Source: M3007 sp046329435 (GTDB taxonomy: Bacteria; Bacteroidota; Bacteroidia; Chitinophagales; Saprospiraceae). From it: a stretch of 64,000 nt of DNA. The translations under genes were made by a program, and so were the position numbers. Every line of letters starts with the position of its first letter. Position 1 is the stretch's first letter. The DNA lies in contig JAXLUR010000004.1 of the NCBI GenBank assembly GCA_046329435.1, forward strand, positions 186,001 through 250,000, read 5' to 3'. Positions 1-9,330 of the stretch are shown here, piece after piece. Below the pieces are notes generated by a model. It was given only the letters and a program-made list of their open reading frames with translations. It was not told where the DNA came from and did no database searches.

Positions 1-9
1 CTGTTTTTC

Positions 10-40
10 AAAAAAACTGTGGCGGTTCGTTTACAGTTTT
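10..40 (-). terminator. Intrinsic terminator of the DPP IV-like gene
   Basis: On the minus strand an 8-bp stem (33-40 with 13-20) is followed by a run of T. The stop codon at 31-33 lies within the hairpin, so the last codons and the terminator overlap. Confidence 0.6.
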
Positions 41-2250
41 TCCAGTACAAAGTCGGTTAGTTTGGTAAACAGGTGCCTCGTGGCATTTTCTCCGTAAATA
101 CCGTGGTTGCGGTTGGGATAGGCATAGGTGTCGAATTGTTTATTGGCTTTGATGAGCGCGTTGGTCATCTCTACGGAATGCTGCCAGTGCACGTTGTCGT
201 CGGCGATACCGTGGCAAAGCAGGTAGTTGCCGCCGCGCAGCCGGTCGCAGAAATTGATGGGCGAATTGCTTTCATAGCCGGCCGAATTGTCTTTCGTGGT
301 ATGCATGTAGCGCTCGGTGTAGGCCGTATCGTACCATTTCCAGTTGGTGACCGGCGCCACGGCCATAGCCATTTTGAACACATCGTTGCCTTTCAGCACG
401 CAGGAGGTGCTCAGGTACCCGCCGAACGACCAGCCCCAGATACCGATACGGTTCGCATCGACAAAAGACAGGGTGCCGAGATAGCGGGCCGCGGCGATCT
501 GGTCTTCGGTTTCCAGTTTGCCCAGTTGCAGCTGGGTGCATTTTTTGAAATCGCGGCCGCGCCCTCCTGTGCCCCTGTTGTCCACGCTCACCACGATCAC
601 GCCCTTTTGCACGAGCATCTGGTGCCAGCTGCCCACAAATGCATCGTATTGGTTTTGAACGGTTTGAGAGCCTGGACCGCCATATACATCAAATAAAACG
701 GGGTATTTTTTTCCGGCTTCGAGATTGGCGGGGCGAAGCATCCAGCCGTTAAGCTGGGTGCCGTCGGCCAGGGAGAAAGACCAAAACTCTTTGTCCACGA
801 AGCCGTACTCGCCGCGCAGGCGGCGTACGCGTTCGTTTCTGACCAGGGTGCGCAGGGTGTCGTCGAGGCGGTCGCAGACAGCAACGACCGGCGGGGTATT
901 GGCGTCGGACCAGGAATGCACGAAGTAGTCGAACGTCGGGCTGAATTTGGCATCGTGCGTGCCGGCTACTGGCGTGATGAGGCGCGGTTCGCCGCCTTTC
1001 AGATCGGCCTCCCAGATTTGCCGGTCGAGCGGGGTCGGGGTAGCCGCCTGGTAATAAATCTTGCCGCGCTTTTCATCCACACCGTAAAATCCCGTCACGT
1101 CGGAATTGGCCTGCGTCAGGGCGAGCGGCGCTGCCCCCGTGGCCGGGTTCAGGCTGTAGAGGTAGATCTGGTTGAAGCCTCCGCGTTCGCTCATCCACAG
1201 ATAGTGCTGCCGGTCGGCCAGGAAAATGAGTTTGTTTTCGCTTTCGATATCCACGTAAGCCGGGTCGATTTCGCGCAGCAGGAGTGTGGCGGACAGTTCG
1301 ACCTGGCCGGTTTGGGCATTATACTGGGCGCCGCGGGTTTGTACCAGCAGCAGGTCGAGGGTGTCCTGCATTCGGGTGAGGCGCGTGACGACCAGTTCGT
1401 TGCTGTGGGTCCAGTGCAGGCGCGGCAGGTAATCTTCGGTCGAAGGTCCTTTGAGCATGCCGAGCATTTTGTCTGATTTCAGGTCGAAAATATGGGCTGT
1501 TACGACCGAATTGCGTTCGCCGACCTTGGGGTATTTGAAGCGCACGCGGCTGGGGTACATATCCTTGTCGTAGAGGGTCATCGACATGGTGGGCACCTGG
1601 CTTTCATCGAAGCGCAGGAAGGCGATTTTTGTGCCGTCGGGGCTCCATTGGGTCGCCACCATGCCGTTGCCGTCAACGGGGCTGAACTCCTCTTCATACA
1701 CCCAGTCGGGCAGGCCGTTGATGACGGCGTTGGCCTGGCCGTCGCCGGTGATTTGCACGGTTTTGCCATTGAGGAGGTTTTTGTAATGCAGGTTGTTGCC
1801 GGCCACGAAGGCGACCTTGTCGCCCTGCGGCGAAAATACAGCGTACTGTACGGGGCCGCCCGTGTACAGTTGTTCGGCGCGGCGGTATTGCAGGTCGTAC
1901 ACCCAGTAATCGGCCTTGACGGAATGCCGGTAAACCTGCTCCGCATTGGTGCGCAGCAAGACCCGGCTGCGGTCGGCGTTGAACTCGAAATCGTCCCAGT
2001 CGCCGACGATACTCAGGCTGGCCTTGTCCACGAGTGTGGCGCCTTTTTTACCCGTCAGCAGGTCGTATTCAACGATATTGCCGCCCTCGGCCTTGTAATA
2101 ATGGCTGCCGTCGGGCGTGAATCGGAAGTCGCTGCCCGATTCGGGGTAAAATTTGAAATAGGTAAAGCAGTCGTCGAGCGTGATGGACTTCTGGGCCAGG
2201 AGCCCGGCGGCGATAAAAAGCAGGAGGAATGAGGCAGTTATTTTTTTCAT
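31..2250 (-). CDS. Dipeptidyl peptidase IV-like serine peptidase (S9B)
   Basis: This is a secreted prolyl-type dipeptidyl peptidase that would release N-terminal dipeptides from peptides in the periplasm. The 739-residue length fits the family. Residues 1-20 form a signal peptide ending in LLAQ. A beta-propeller region carries the DPP IV double-glutamate motif DWVYEEE (182-188), which anchors the substrate N-terminus. The C-terminal alpha/beta hydrolase domain has the nucleophile in GWSFGG (Ser608), the acid in HGIADDNVH (Asp684) and the base in NRNHG (His716), so the triad is complete. It is transcribed alone; its terminator hairpin overlaps the stop codon. Confidence 0.93.
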   Translation of the reverse strand: MKKITASFLLLFIAAGLLAQKSITLDDCFTYFKFYPESGSDFRFTPDGSHYYKAEGGNIVEYDLLTGKKGATLVDKASLSIVGDWDDFEFNADRSRVLLRTNAEQVYRHSVKADYWVYDLQYRRAEQLYTGGPVQYAVFSPQGDKVAFVAGNNLHYKNLLNGKTVQITGDGQANAVINGLPDWVYEEEFSPVDGNGMVATQWSPDGTKIAFLRFDESQVPTMSMTLYDKDMYPSRVRFKYPKVGERNSVVTAHIFDLKSDKMLGMLKGPSTEDYLPRLHWTHSNELVVTRLTRMQDTLDLLLVQTRGAQYNAQTGQVELSATLLLREIDPAYVDIESENKLIFLADRQHYLWMSERGGFNQIYLYSLNPATGAAPLALTQANSDVTGFYGVDEKRGKIYYQAATPTPLDRQIWEADLKGGEPRLITPVAGTHDAKFSPTFDYFVHSWSDANTPPVVAVCDRLDDTLRTLVRNERVRRLRGEYGFVDKEFWSFSLADGTQLNGWMLRPANLEAGKKYPVLFDVYGGPGSQTVQNQYDAFVGSWHQMLVQKGVIVVSVDNRGTGGRGRDFKKCTQLQLGKLETEDQIAAARYLGTLSFVDANRIGIWGWSFGGYLSTSCVLKGNDVFKMAMAVAPVTNWKWYDTAYTERYMHTTKDNSAGYESNSPINFCDRLRGGNYLLCHGIADDNVHWQHSVEMTNALIKANKQFDTYAYPNRNHGIYGENATRHLFTKLTDFVLEKL

Positions 2251-2318
2251 CGGACAAAAAATATTTCGGCAAGCCGAAAGGTAGTTCGACTCGTCGAATG
2301 GCTGCGTAAAAACCGAGC

Positions 2319-2351
2319 AAGGGTGTGCTTTTCAGGGTAAAAAGCACCCTT
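2319..2351 (-). terminator. Hairpin terminator downstream of the 122-aa membrane protein gene
   Basis: An imperfect inverted repeat, AAGGGTG-TGCTTTT (2319-2332) with AAAAAGCACCCTT (2339-2351), lies directly after the stop codon of the minus-strand gene ending at 2354. It would separate that gene from the peptidase gene further along. Confidence 0.55.
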
Positions 2352-2353
2352 CG

Positions 2354-2722
2354 CTAATCAATTTCGGTAAAGACTGTTTCGCCTTCGTGCAATATTTTGG
2401 ACAAATGCCTGACCGTATTGTTCCAGTCGAGCGGCGTCCAGTATCGCGGATATTTGAACGTGACCGGCTGGTGGAGCAGGCGTTGTTGTATGTCGTGGAA
2501 GACGATGCCGCGCTGGGTGCCGCGATTGACATAATACAACGTCGGGTTGTCCTTGAGTTTGAAGATCACATCGTAGCCCTTGTTTTCATAAATCTCCGTC
2601 ACGACGCCCGTAACGACCAGGCAATCTTCTTCGGGCGGCAGGGGCACGGGCCGAAAGATGAGCACTGCCACGACAAAGAAGGTGATCAGAAAGCCCCACA
2701 AAATTTTGTTCCAGATTTTCAT
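2354..2722 (-). CDS. Hypothetical single-span membrane protein, 122 aa
   Basis: I do not recognise a family. Residues about 7-27 form one hydrophobic span (FLITFFVVAVLIF), followed by a polar domain of about 95 residues rich in beta-prone stretches (VVTGVVTEIYENKGYDVIF), suggestive of a small OB-like or beta-barrel fold outside the inner membrane. The Met at 2722 gives a natural start just before the hydrophobic segment. The gene points the same way as the peptidase gene but has its own terminator. No operon partner gives a hint of role. Confidence 0.6.
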   Translation of the reverse strand: MKIWNKILWGFLITFFVVAVLIFRPVPLPPEEDCLVVTGVVTEIYENKGYDVIFKLKDNPTLYYVNRGTQRGIVFHDIQQRLLHQPVTFKYPRYWTPLDWNNTVRHLSKILHEGETVFTEID

Positions 2723-2848
2723 CGTTTCAAAAATCGGGTTGGTTGCTGAATTGAAAAAATAAAGATTATCCTTGCAGGCTGAAACGGCGCAAAAAGTCCG
2801 TTCGCTGCTCCCCGCCCCGAAACCGGCCCTTCAAATGTCTGTATCCTT

Positions 2849-3910
2849 ATGATTGTAAAACTGGTTTCCGCTTTGGTACTTGGCGCGCTGACTTTTGCCG
2901 CTATTTATCTCCCCAGACCTGATGCGACAACCCCACAATCCGTTGAAACAGAAGAACCTGCCCCTCCGGTCGCGGCCGCTGCCATGCCCGACGCCACTGA
3001 AACGGCGACGCCGGACAACCCGGTCGAACTGGGTTCCGTGCACTGGTCGCGCGATCTCGATGCCAGTCGCGTCAAAGCAAAAAATTCCGGCAAACCCTTG
3101 CTCATCCTGTTTCAGGAAGTGCCCGGTTGCAGCAATTGCACCCGTTACGGCTCGGTCACGCTGCGCCACCCGCTGATCGTGGAAGCGATCGAGACGTACT
3201 TTGTGCCGGTCTGTATTTACAACAACAAGGATGGAAAAGACGCCGAGGCGCTCCGCCTTTTCGGCGAGCCGGCCTGGAACAATCCGGTCGTGCGTATCGT
3301 CGATGCCGACAACCGCGACCTGGCGACGCGCATGCCCGACTTTCGCTCTTCCACCCAACTCGCAGAAGGCATCCGCCAGGCGCTGAAACAAACCGGCCAG
3401 GCTGTGCCGCAGTACCTCGACCTGCTGATCGAAGAGTTGGCAGCCCGCGAGGCCGGCGTCGAGACGGCCACCTTTTCAATGGGCTGTTTCTGGAGTGGCG
3501 AAGGCGCGCTGGGCGCCCTGTCAGGCGTTGTCGAAACGGCACCCGGCTTTCAGGACGGCCGGGAGGTCGTGCGGGTCACCTACGATCCCTCGCGCATCAG
3601 CAAGGATGAATTGGAGAAAACCGTACAATCCAGGGGCATCAAAGCCTGCGCGGCCAACAGCGGGTTTAGATCCGACAGAGAACCCAAATACTACCTCGCC
3701 CAGACGCACTGGCGCTTCGTGCCCATGACCAGCCTTCAGGCCTGCCGCGCCAACAGCCTTGCCGCTCAGGGCAAATCGCCCGAAGCGGTACTTTCTCCCC
3801 GTCAGATCGAACTCGGGAAGCGTATCGAGGCCGATCCTGCCCGCGAATGGACCAACATGATCGGCGCTGCCGACCTGGCCGGAAGCTGGGAGAAAGTGGC
3901 CGGGCAGTAG
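2849..3910 (+). CDS. VPGUxxT-family thioredoxin-like protein, type 2, Cys form (Trx + MsrA-like)
   Basis: The 353-residue protein has an N-terminal signal or anchor (1-20), a thioredoxin-like domain with VPGCSNC at 91-97, and an MsrA-like C-terminal domain with GCFWS at 212-216 in place of the methionine sulfoxide reductase motif GCFWG. The architecture matches the thioredoxin-like (seleno)protein family named for VPGUxxT, type 2. Here the Sec position is a normal Cys codon and the T position is also Cys, giving a CxxC redox pair. It is probably a periplasmic thiol-disulfide or methionine-sulfoxide repair protein. Whether the MsrA-like half is catalytic is uncertain. Confidence 0.75.
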   Translation: MIVKLVSALVLGALTFAAIYLPRPDATTPQSVETEEPAPPVAAAAMPDATETATPDNPVELGSVHWSRDLDASRVKAKNSGKPLLILFQEVPGCSNCTRYGSVTLRHPLIVEAIETYFVPVCIYNNKDGKDAEALRLFGEPAWNNPVVRIVDADNRDLATRMPDFRSSTQLAEGIRQALKQTGQAVPQYLDLLIEELAAREAGVETATFSMGCFWSGEGALGALSGVVETAPGFQDGREVVRVTYDPSRISKDELEKTVQSRGIKACAANSGFRSDREPKYYLAQTHWRFVPMTSLQACRANSLAAQGKSPEAVLSPRQIELGKRIEADPAREWTNMIGAADLAGSWEKVAGQ

Positions 3911-3970
3911 AATTACTCCCTAAAAATTACACCTGTTTTTATTCTCCAACACCTCACGACCATCTGAACC

Positions 3971-4792
3971 ATGTTCTCCGTTTTGTTCTGGTCTGCCGTC
4001 GTTTACGCCTTGTTGTGCGTACTGTTCTATTTCGGGCAGGACCTGTTCTTTTTCCGGCCGGAGCGCCTGCCGCAGTGGTTTGCCTACAAATACCCGTTTC
4101 CATTTTCAGAGATCAATTTTGAAATGGACGACGGCGGCTCGGTCAATGCGCTGCATTTTCGGGTGCCCAACAGCAAAGGCGTGGTGTTTTATGTGAAGGG
4201 AAATTCGCGCAGCATCAAAGGTTGGGGCAAGTTTGCCAAGGATTTTGTGGGCAAGGGTTATGATTTTTTCATCCTTGATTACCGCGGATTTGGCAAGAGC
4301 AAAGGACGACGTTCGGAGAAAATCCTGCACGAAGACCTCGACGAGGTGTACCGCTGGCTCAGCGCAGAATACGGTTCCGAAGAACGGATCATTGTTTACG
4401 GCCGCTCTCTGGGCAGTGGCCTGGCGGCCAGGCTGGCCTCGCGGCACGACCCGCAAATGCTCATTCTGGATTGCCCCTATTATTCATTCCTGTATCACAT
4501 CAGCCGTTACGCATTTATTCTGCCAGTGCGCTGGCTGTTGCGCTACCCGATACGCACCGACCTCTTTATCCGGCAGGTGCGCTGTCCGATCCGCATTCTG
4601 CACGGCAGTCGCGACCGGCTGATTCCCTACCGTCAGAGCGAGCTGTTGCTGGCGCTTGCCCCCGAGCGCATCATGCTTTATCCTATCGAGGGGGCGGGGC
4701 ACAACAATCTGCCTGCTTTCCCGCAGTACCACGATTTGCTGTACGAACTCCTCCATGCGGAAGAAATTACCGTGGTCGCCCTGCGTGCCTGA
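3971..4792 (+). CDS. Alpha/beta hydrolase, membrane-anchored
   Basis: A 273-residue serine hydrolase of the ABHD/BEM46 type. An N-terminal hydrophobic segment (about 5-22) probably anchors it. The nucleophile elbow is YGRSLGSG (Ser146), the acid is in HGSRDRLIP and the base in GAGHNN. The usual HGN oxyanion-hole motif reads KGN (76-78), an odd change. It resembles the hydrolase at 33100-33867 in sequence order: an FRP-x-RLP start, DYRGxGK and GRSLGSG occur in both. The substrate is not predictable. Confidence 0.82.
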   Translation: MFSVLFWSAVVYALLCVLFYFGQDLFFFRPERLPQWFAYKYPFPFSEINFEMDDGGSVNALHFRVPNSKGVVFYVKGNSRSIKGWGKFAKDFVGKGYDFFILDYRGFGKSKGRRSEKILHEDLDEVYRWLSAEYGSEERIIVYGRSLGSGLAARLASRHDPQMLILDCPYYSFLYHISRYAFILPVRWLLRYPIRTDLFIRQVRCPIRILHGSRDRLIPYRQSELLLALAPERIMLYPIEGAGHNNLPAFPQYHDLLYELLHAEEITVVALRA

Positions 4793-4894
4793 AAAATAGC
4801 CGCTCTATTGCCGGGAGCGCTTGCGATATTTGCCCCTTTGCAAGATTGACGTAAACCCTGGCGGAAGAAAAGCCGCCCCACACTGTCTGTCACC

Positions 4895-7054
4895 ATGTCT
4901 GCGAAACAAAAAGGCAAACCCCGTCCGCAAACGAGCGCCAAACCTGCTGCACCCCGCATGCCTCCGGCAGCGCCGGAAGTAACGACGCAAACCTTCGAAC
5001 CGGGCTTTTGGCGCCGGCACTGGCTCCCCGCCCTGCTGCTGATGGCGCTGGCGTTTGCGCTGTACGGGCAGGCCATCCGATTTGGCTATGTCCTCGACGA
5101 TGAAATGACCATCTGGAACAATGCTTACGTGCAAAAAGGCGTGGCAGGGGTGCGCGATATTTTTGCTTACGACAGTTTCATGGGGTATTTTCAAGACAAG
5201 CAGAAGCTGTTTTTGCTGGAAGGCGGCCGTTACCGGCCCTTGTCGCTGGCCACTTTCGCCCTCGAAGTGTCGCTGTTTGGCAAACCCGGGCCCGAATTGG
5301 CGCACATCAGCCATTTCATCAACATCCTGCTGTATGGCTTCACGGGCATCCTGCTGTTTCGCATTTTGCTGGGCCTGTTTCCGCTGGCGGAAAAGAACCG
5401 CTGGTGGTTCAGCGCAGCCTTTCTGGGAGCGGCCTTGTTCGTGTTGCACCCCCTGCACATCGAGGCGGTGGCCAATATCAAGGGTCGCGACGAAATCCTG
5501 GCCCTGTTGTTCAGCCTGGGCGCTCTGTATGCCAGTCTGAAAATGTTTGATGGCAAGCCGTTGCAATACGGCGACCTGTTCGGGGTCTTTCTGGCCGGTT
5601 CCATCCTGTTGTTTCACCCTTTGATGGCTCTGTTGCTGGCTTTGGGTTTGGCCGCTTTTTTCCTGCCGCTTCGCAGGAAGGCGTCGGTATTTTGGGGCAC
5701 GCAATCGTTCATCCTGTTGTTTCTGGGTTTGTTGTCGAAAGAAAATGCCATCACTTTTGTCGCCGTCATTCCCCTGACCGCCTGGTTTTTCGCCCGTGTA
5801 TCGCCCGGCAGGGCATTTACCGCATCCCTCCCTTTGCTGGGCGCCGCCCTGCTGTTCGTAATTATTCGTTACAATGCGCTCGGTTTCATGGTCACTCACG
5901 GCCGTCCTTCTACCGATCTCATGAACAACCCTTTCCTCGGCATGAGTGCCGGCGAAAAACTGGCCACGACCTTCCTGACCCTTGGCTGGTACCTCAAATT
6001 GCTGGTTTACCCTTTCCCGCTCACCCACGACTACTACCCCTATCAGGTGCCGCGCGTCGGCTGGACCGACTGGCGGGCCCTGCTTTCACTGGCCATCTAC
6101 CTGGGCATGGCCGCCTGGGCGCTCCTTAAATTGCCCCGGCGGAATGTGCCGGCGTACGCCATTGCCTTTTACCTGCTGACGCTCAGCATCGTATCCAACC
6201 TGTTCGTATCGGTGGGCACCTTTATGAACGAACGTTTTTTGTACACGCCTTCCGTGGCCTTCTGCCTCCTGCTCGGCTGGCTGATGGCCCGTCAGATGCC
6301 GGCCTGGCTGAAAGAAAAGCCCGACCATCCGGGTATTTTGTCGGGCGGACTGGCAGTGTTGTTCGCGGCGTTTTTTGTGTGGGTAGCCATTGGCAGGGTG
6401 CCCGACTGGGAAAGCAAACTCACGCTCAATACCTCGGCCGTGAAAAATTCGCCCAACAGTGCGCGCGCGCACTGTTTTTATGCCGTAGCCCTGTACGACG
6501 AGGTGCTGCAGGCAAAGGACAAAAAGGCCGCGATCACGCCCGATGAAAAAATTGCCCTGGCCGACAGTATGGAGGCGCACATCCTGCGGGCGGTCGCGAT
6601 CAACCCCAATTACGGGGCGGCCTGGCAAATGTTGCCCGGCGTGTCGTTTGCGCGTTTCGACGCACAACGCGAAAGGCAGCAAAAAAGCGGTGGCGCGGGT
6701 CCGCAAATGGACCGTTTGTTCAACGATTTCAACGAGGCGATCGACAAGGCGCCCAACAATACCGAGATCAAACGGTTTACCGTTTCCTGTGTGGAATACC
6801 TGGCCACCAGCGGCGGCAATCCGAACAAGATTATTGCGTTCTGTTACAACCAGGGTTATGAGCGGTATTACAAAAAAATGGGCGACGCGCAAACGGCATT
6901 GAAGTTTCTGGAAGCCGCCGTCCGCACCCAAAATGAAGACGAGCGCCTGTTCAATGCACTGGCAGAAATTTATCAAAAAACCGGCAATGCCGCCAAGGCT
7001 CAGGAGATGTTACAGCGGGCTGCCGTGGCGCGTACGATTGACCCGGGCAAGTAA
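4895..7054 (+). CDS. TMTC-like GT-C glycosyltransferase with C-terminal TPRs
   Basis: A 719-residue polytopic membrane protein. After a basic Pro/Ala-rich N-terminus (1-35) there are about ten to twelve hydrophobic spans to about residue 480, then a soluble TPR region. The first external loop carries an acidic motif (YVLDDEMTI) and the conserved TMTC-type motifs RYRPLSL and HPLHIEAVANIKGRDE, as in O-mannosyltransferase-like TPR proteins. It probably transfers a sugar from a lipid carrier to exported protein, but acceptor and sugar are inferred only from the family. metF follows at once, so the two may be cotranscribed. Confidence 0.78.
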   Translation: MSAKQKGKPRPQTSAKPAAPRMPPAAPEVTTQTFEPGFWRRHWLPALLLMALAFALYGQAIRFGYVLDDEMTIWNNAYVQKGVAGVRDIFAYDSFMGYFQDKQKLFLLEGGRYRPLSLATFALEVSLFGKPGPELAHISHFINILLYGFTGILLFRILLGLFPLAEKNRWWFSAAFLGAALFVLHPLHIEAVANIKGRDEILALLFSLGALYASLKMFDGKPLQYGDLFGVFLAGSILLFHPLMALLLALGLAAFFLPLRRKASVFWGTQSFILLFLGLLSKENAITFVAVIPLTAWFFARVSPGRAFTASLPLLGAALLFVIIRYNALGFMVTHGRPSTDLMNNPFLGMSAGEKLATTFLTLGWYLKLLVYPFPLTHDYYPYQVPRVGWTDWRALLSLAIYLGMAAWALLKLPRRNVPAYAIAFYLLTLSIVSNLFVSVGTFMNERFLYTPSVAFCLLLGWLMARQMPAWLKEKPDHPGILSGGLAVLFAAFFVWVAIGRVPDWESKLTLNTSAVKNSPNSARAHCFYAVALYDEVLQAKDKKAAITPDEKIALADSMEAHILRAVAINPNYGAAWQMLPGVSFARFDAQRERQQKSGGAGPQMDRLFNDFNEAIDKAPNNTEIKRFTVSCVEYLATSGGNPNKIIAFCYNQGYERYYKKMGDAQTALKFLEAAVRTQNEDERLFNALAEIYQKTGNAAKAQEMLQRAAVARTIDPGK

Positions 7055-7078
7055 AATTTGCCCAAGCACCTGTTTATC

Positions 7079-8035
7079 ATGAAAGTAACCGAGCATTTTC
7101 AAAAAGCCAAGGGCCGCACACTGGTCTCGTTCGAAGTATTGCCCCCGCTGAAAGGCGGCAGCATGCAGGCTATATTCAACACCCTTGATGCGCTGATCGA
7201 ATTCAAGCCGCCATTTATCGACGTGACCTATCACCGGGAGGAGTTTATTTATAAAAAACGCCCTTCGGGCTATTATGAAAAAACGGCGATTCGAAAGCGG
7301 CCGGGCACGGTAGGTATTTGCGCCGCCATCATGCACCGCTACAAAGTGGACGCGGTGCCGCACCTGATTTGCGGCGGTTTCTCCGCAGAAGAAACCGAAA
7401 ATGCGCTGATCGACCTTAACTTTCTGGGTATCAACAATGTGCTGGCGCTTCGCGGCGATGCCAGGATGTTTGAAGACAAATTCACCCCGCACGACGAAGG
7501 CCACAAATTTGCACTCGACCTGGTGCGGCAAATATCCGGCATGAATGAAGGCCGCTACCTCGATTCCAATATCGTAAACGGAGAAAAAACCGATTTCTGC
7601 ATTGGCGTGGCCGGCTACCCCGAAAAACATTTCGAATCGCCCAATTTCGGCACCGACCTGCATTACACCAAAATGAAAGTAGATGCCGGGGCCGGCTACA
7701 TCGTCACGCAGATGTTTTTCGACAACCAGAAGTTCTTCGAATACGTCGGGCACTGCCGCGAAGCCGGCATCAATGTGCCCATAGTGCCCGGCTTAAAACC
7801 CCTGACCAAAAAATACCAGCTGAATTCCATCCCGCGCAAATTTTTTGTCAACATGCCGCAAGAACTGGTCAAGGCAGTGCAGGATGCCCCTGACGACGAA
7901 GCCGTGCGGCAAATCGGCGTGGAATGGTGCATTCAGCAATCGAAAGAATTGAAAGCCGCCGGCGTCCCTTGTCTGCATTATTACACGATGGGCGAGCCGG
8001 ATACTTCCCGAAAGATAGCCTCCGCCGTGCTGTAG
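7079..8035 (+). CDS. metF: 5,10-methylenetetrahydrofolate reductase
   Basis: FAD enzyme reducing 5,10-methylene-THF to 5-methyl-THF for methionine synthesis. The 318-residue protein begins MKVTEHF, and SFEVLPPLKGG is the family N-terminal motif with the catalytic Glu. Later family motifs are HLICGG, NVLALRGD and DAGAGYIVTQMFFD. An in-frame TTG at 7058 would add seven residues, but ATG 7079 fits family length. The spacing of 24 bp after the TMTC-like gene suggests a shared transcript. A palindromic repeat follows the stop codon. Confidence 0.95.
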   Translation: MKVTEHFQKAKGRTLVSFEVLPPLKGGSMQAIFNTLDALIEFKPPFIDVTYHREEFIYKKRPSGYYEKTAIRKRPGTVGICAAIMHRYKVDAVPHLICGGFSAEETENALIDLNFLGINNVLALRGDARMFEDKFTPHDEGHKFALDLVRQISGMNEGRYLDSNIVNGEKTDFCIGVAGYPEKHFESPNFGTDLHYTKMKVDAGAGYIVTQMFFDNQKFFEYVGHCREAGINVPIVPGLKPLTKKYQLNSIPRKFFVNMPQELVKAVQDAPDDEAVRQIGVEWCIQQSKELKAAGVPCLHYYTMGEPDTSRKIASAVL

Positions 8036-8062
8036 ACCCAACCTTCAAGGTCGGCGCCACAG
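8032..8062 (+). repeat. Dispersed palindromic element, copy 1
   Basis: TGTAGACCCAACCTTCAAGG continues into TCGGCGCCACA. The core stem is CCAACCTT (8038-8045) with AAGGTCGG (8047-8054), with one mismatch. It overlaps the metF stop codon and matches the two elements near 41.7 kb in layout (TGTAG, C-rich arm, TCAAGG arm). Confidence 0.5.
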
Positions 8063-8113
8063 CACAACTAAATTCCTGCTCTTTCGTTCGCAATATAAAA
8101 GCGCGGCAAAGCC

Positions 8114-9118
8114 ATGAGTAAACGATATACGACGATCCTTTTCCTGCTAGTGGCCACAGCCTCCTTAAAGGCGCAGGATCCGCTTTTTTCGCAGTTTTAC
8201 GCCGCACCTTTGCAACTCAACCCGGCTTTTACAGGCAGTGCCTTTGCGCCGCGACTGGGCATCAACTACCGGCATCAGTGGCCGGGTTTCGAGAATGCTT
8301 ACCGCACGTACGCTGCCTATTATGAGCAAAACCTCGAAAAACTCAACAGCGGAATCGGCTTCCACATAGAGGGCGACAACGCCGGCAACGGTATTTACAA
8401 AACCACCCGTTTTTCGGCGCTGTATTCCTACCAGCTGCGCATTACGGAAGGCATGGCGCTGCAATTCGGTGCAGAAGCCGGTGTGCATCAAACCGCGCTC
8501 GACTGGGACAAACTGACCTTCCCCGACCAGCTCGACGAACTCAACGGCGCGATCAATCCGAGCGCGGAAGTACGCCCCGAATCGACCAATAAAACCGAAC
8601 TGGACATTTCTTCAGGCCTGCTGATTCTGAGCCCCAAATTCTGGGCCGGCGGCGCTTTGAAGCACCTGAACACCCCAAACGAAACTTTCCTGCTCATCAA
8701 CGACAACCTAGGCCGGGGGCTGCCGCTGCGTTATACCCTGCACGCAGGCGGCGTTATCGAACTCGAACCGGGCAATAAACTTCGGCCCGCCTCGTTTATC
8801 TCCCCGAATTTGTTGTTTGCCGCACAGGGTCCGTACCGCCAGCTCAATGTCGGCGCTTATGCCGGGGCAGGGTCAATTTTTGGCGGGGCGTGGTTCCGGC
8901 ACACTTTTCGCAACAGCGATGCGGTTATCCTGCTGGCCGGCTTTCGCCAGGGAATCCTGAAATTTGGCGTGAGTTACGACGTTACCGTGTCGGGGCTTGC
9001 CGGCAGAACAGGAGGAGCTTACGAAGTCAGTCTGGGCATCTCGCTCGATCAGGACGAACGTTTGAAAAACAGGAAACGACGCGCAGATATCAACGACTGT
9101 TTGCGCATGTTTCAATAA
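8114..9118 (+). CDS. PorP/SprF-family type IX secretion membrane protein
   Basis: A 334-residue outer-membrane beta-barrel protein of the PorP/SprF family, which helps anchor or present T9SS-dependent surface adhesins. Residues 1-20 are a signal peptide ending LKAQ, directly followed by the family signature DPLFSQFYAAPLQLNPAFTG, and then GINYRHQWPGF. The rest is an alternating aromatic/glycine strand pattern. It lies upstream of gldJ but with a 212-bp gap and a promoter-like site, so it is probably transcribed separately. In this phylum many paralogs exist, so I give no gene symbol. Confidence 0.9.
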   Translation: MSKRYTTILFLLVATASLKAQDPLFSQFYAAPLQLNPAFTGSAFAPRLGINYRHQWPGFENAYRTYAAYYEQNLEKLNSGIGFHIEGDNAGNGIYKTTRFSALYSYQLRITEGMALQFGAEAGVHQTALDWDKLTFPDQLDELNGAINPSAEVRPESTNKTELDISSGLLILSPKFWAGGALKHLNTPNETFLLINDNLGRGLPLRYTLHAGGVIELEPGNKLRPASFISPNLLFAAQGPYRQLNVGAYAGAGSIFGGAWFRHTFRNSDAVILLAGFRQGILKFGVSYDVTVSGLAGRTGGAYEVSLGISLDQDERLKNRKRRADINDCLRMFQ

Positions 9119-9289
9119 ATATTACCTGTCAAATCCATAATCCGGCGGATATTCAGGGCGGGTTTTCCCAACCCAAACCGACAAACACTATCCGTTTCGC
9201 ACCGCCTGCAGGGCTTCGCCCGCCGCACTCCTGAAAAAGACTGCCGTTAAATTTGGCAGGACAGGAAGAACGGAATGTTTTCTTTGCCT

Positions 9290-9297
9290 TACATTTG
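9290..9297 (+). promoter_or_regulatory. Bacteroidota -7 element upstream of gldJ
   Basis: TACATTTG matches TAnnTTTG and lies 33 bp before the gldJ ATG. No TTG is seen at the ideal distance, so the call rests on the -7 element alone. Confidence 0.35.
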
Positions 9298-9330
9298 CTG
9301 CTCAATTTTTCAAAAACTGCTTTTAATACA

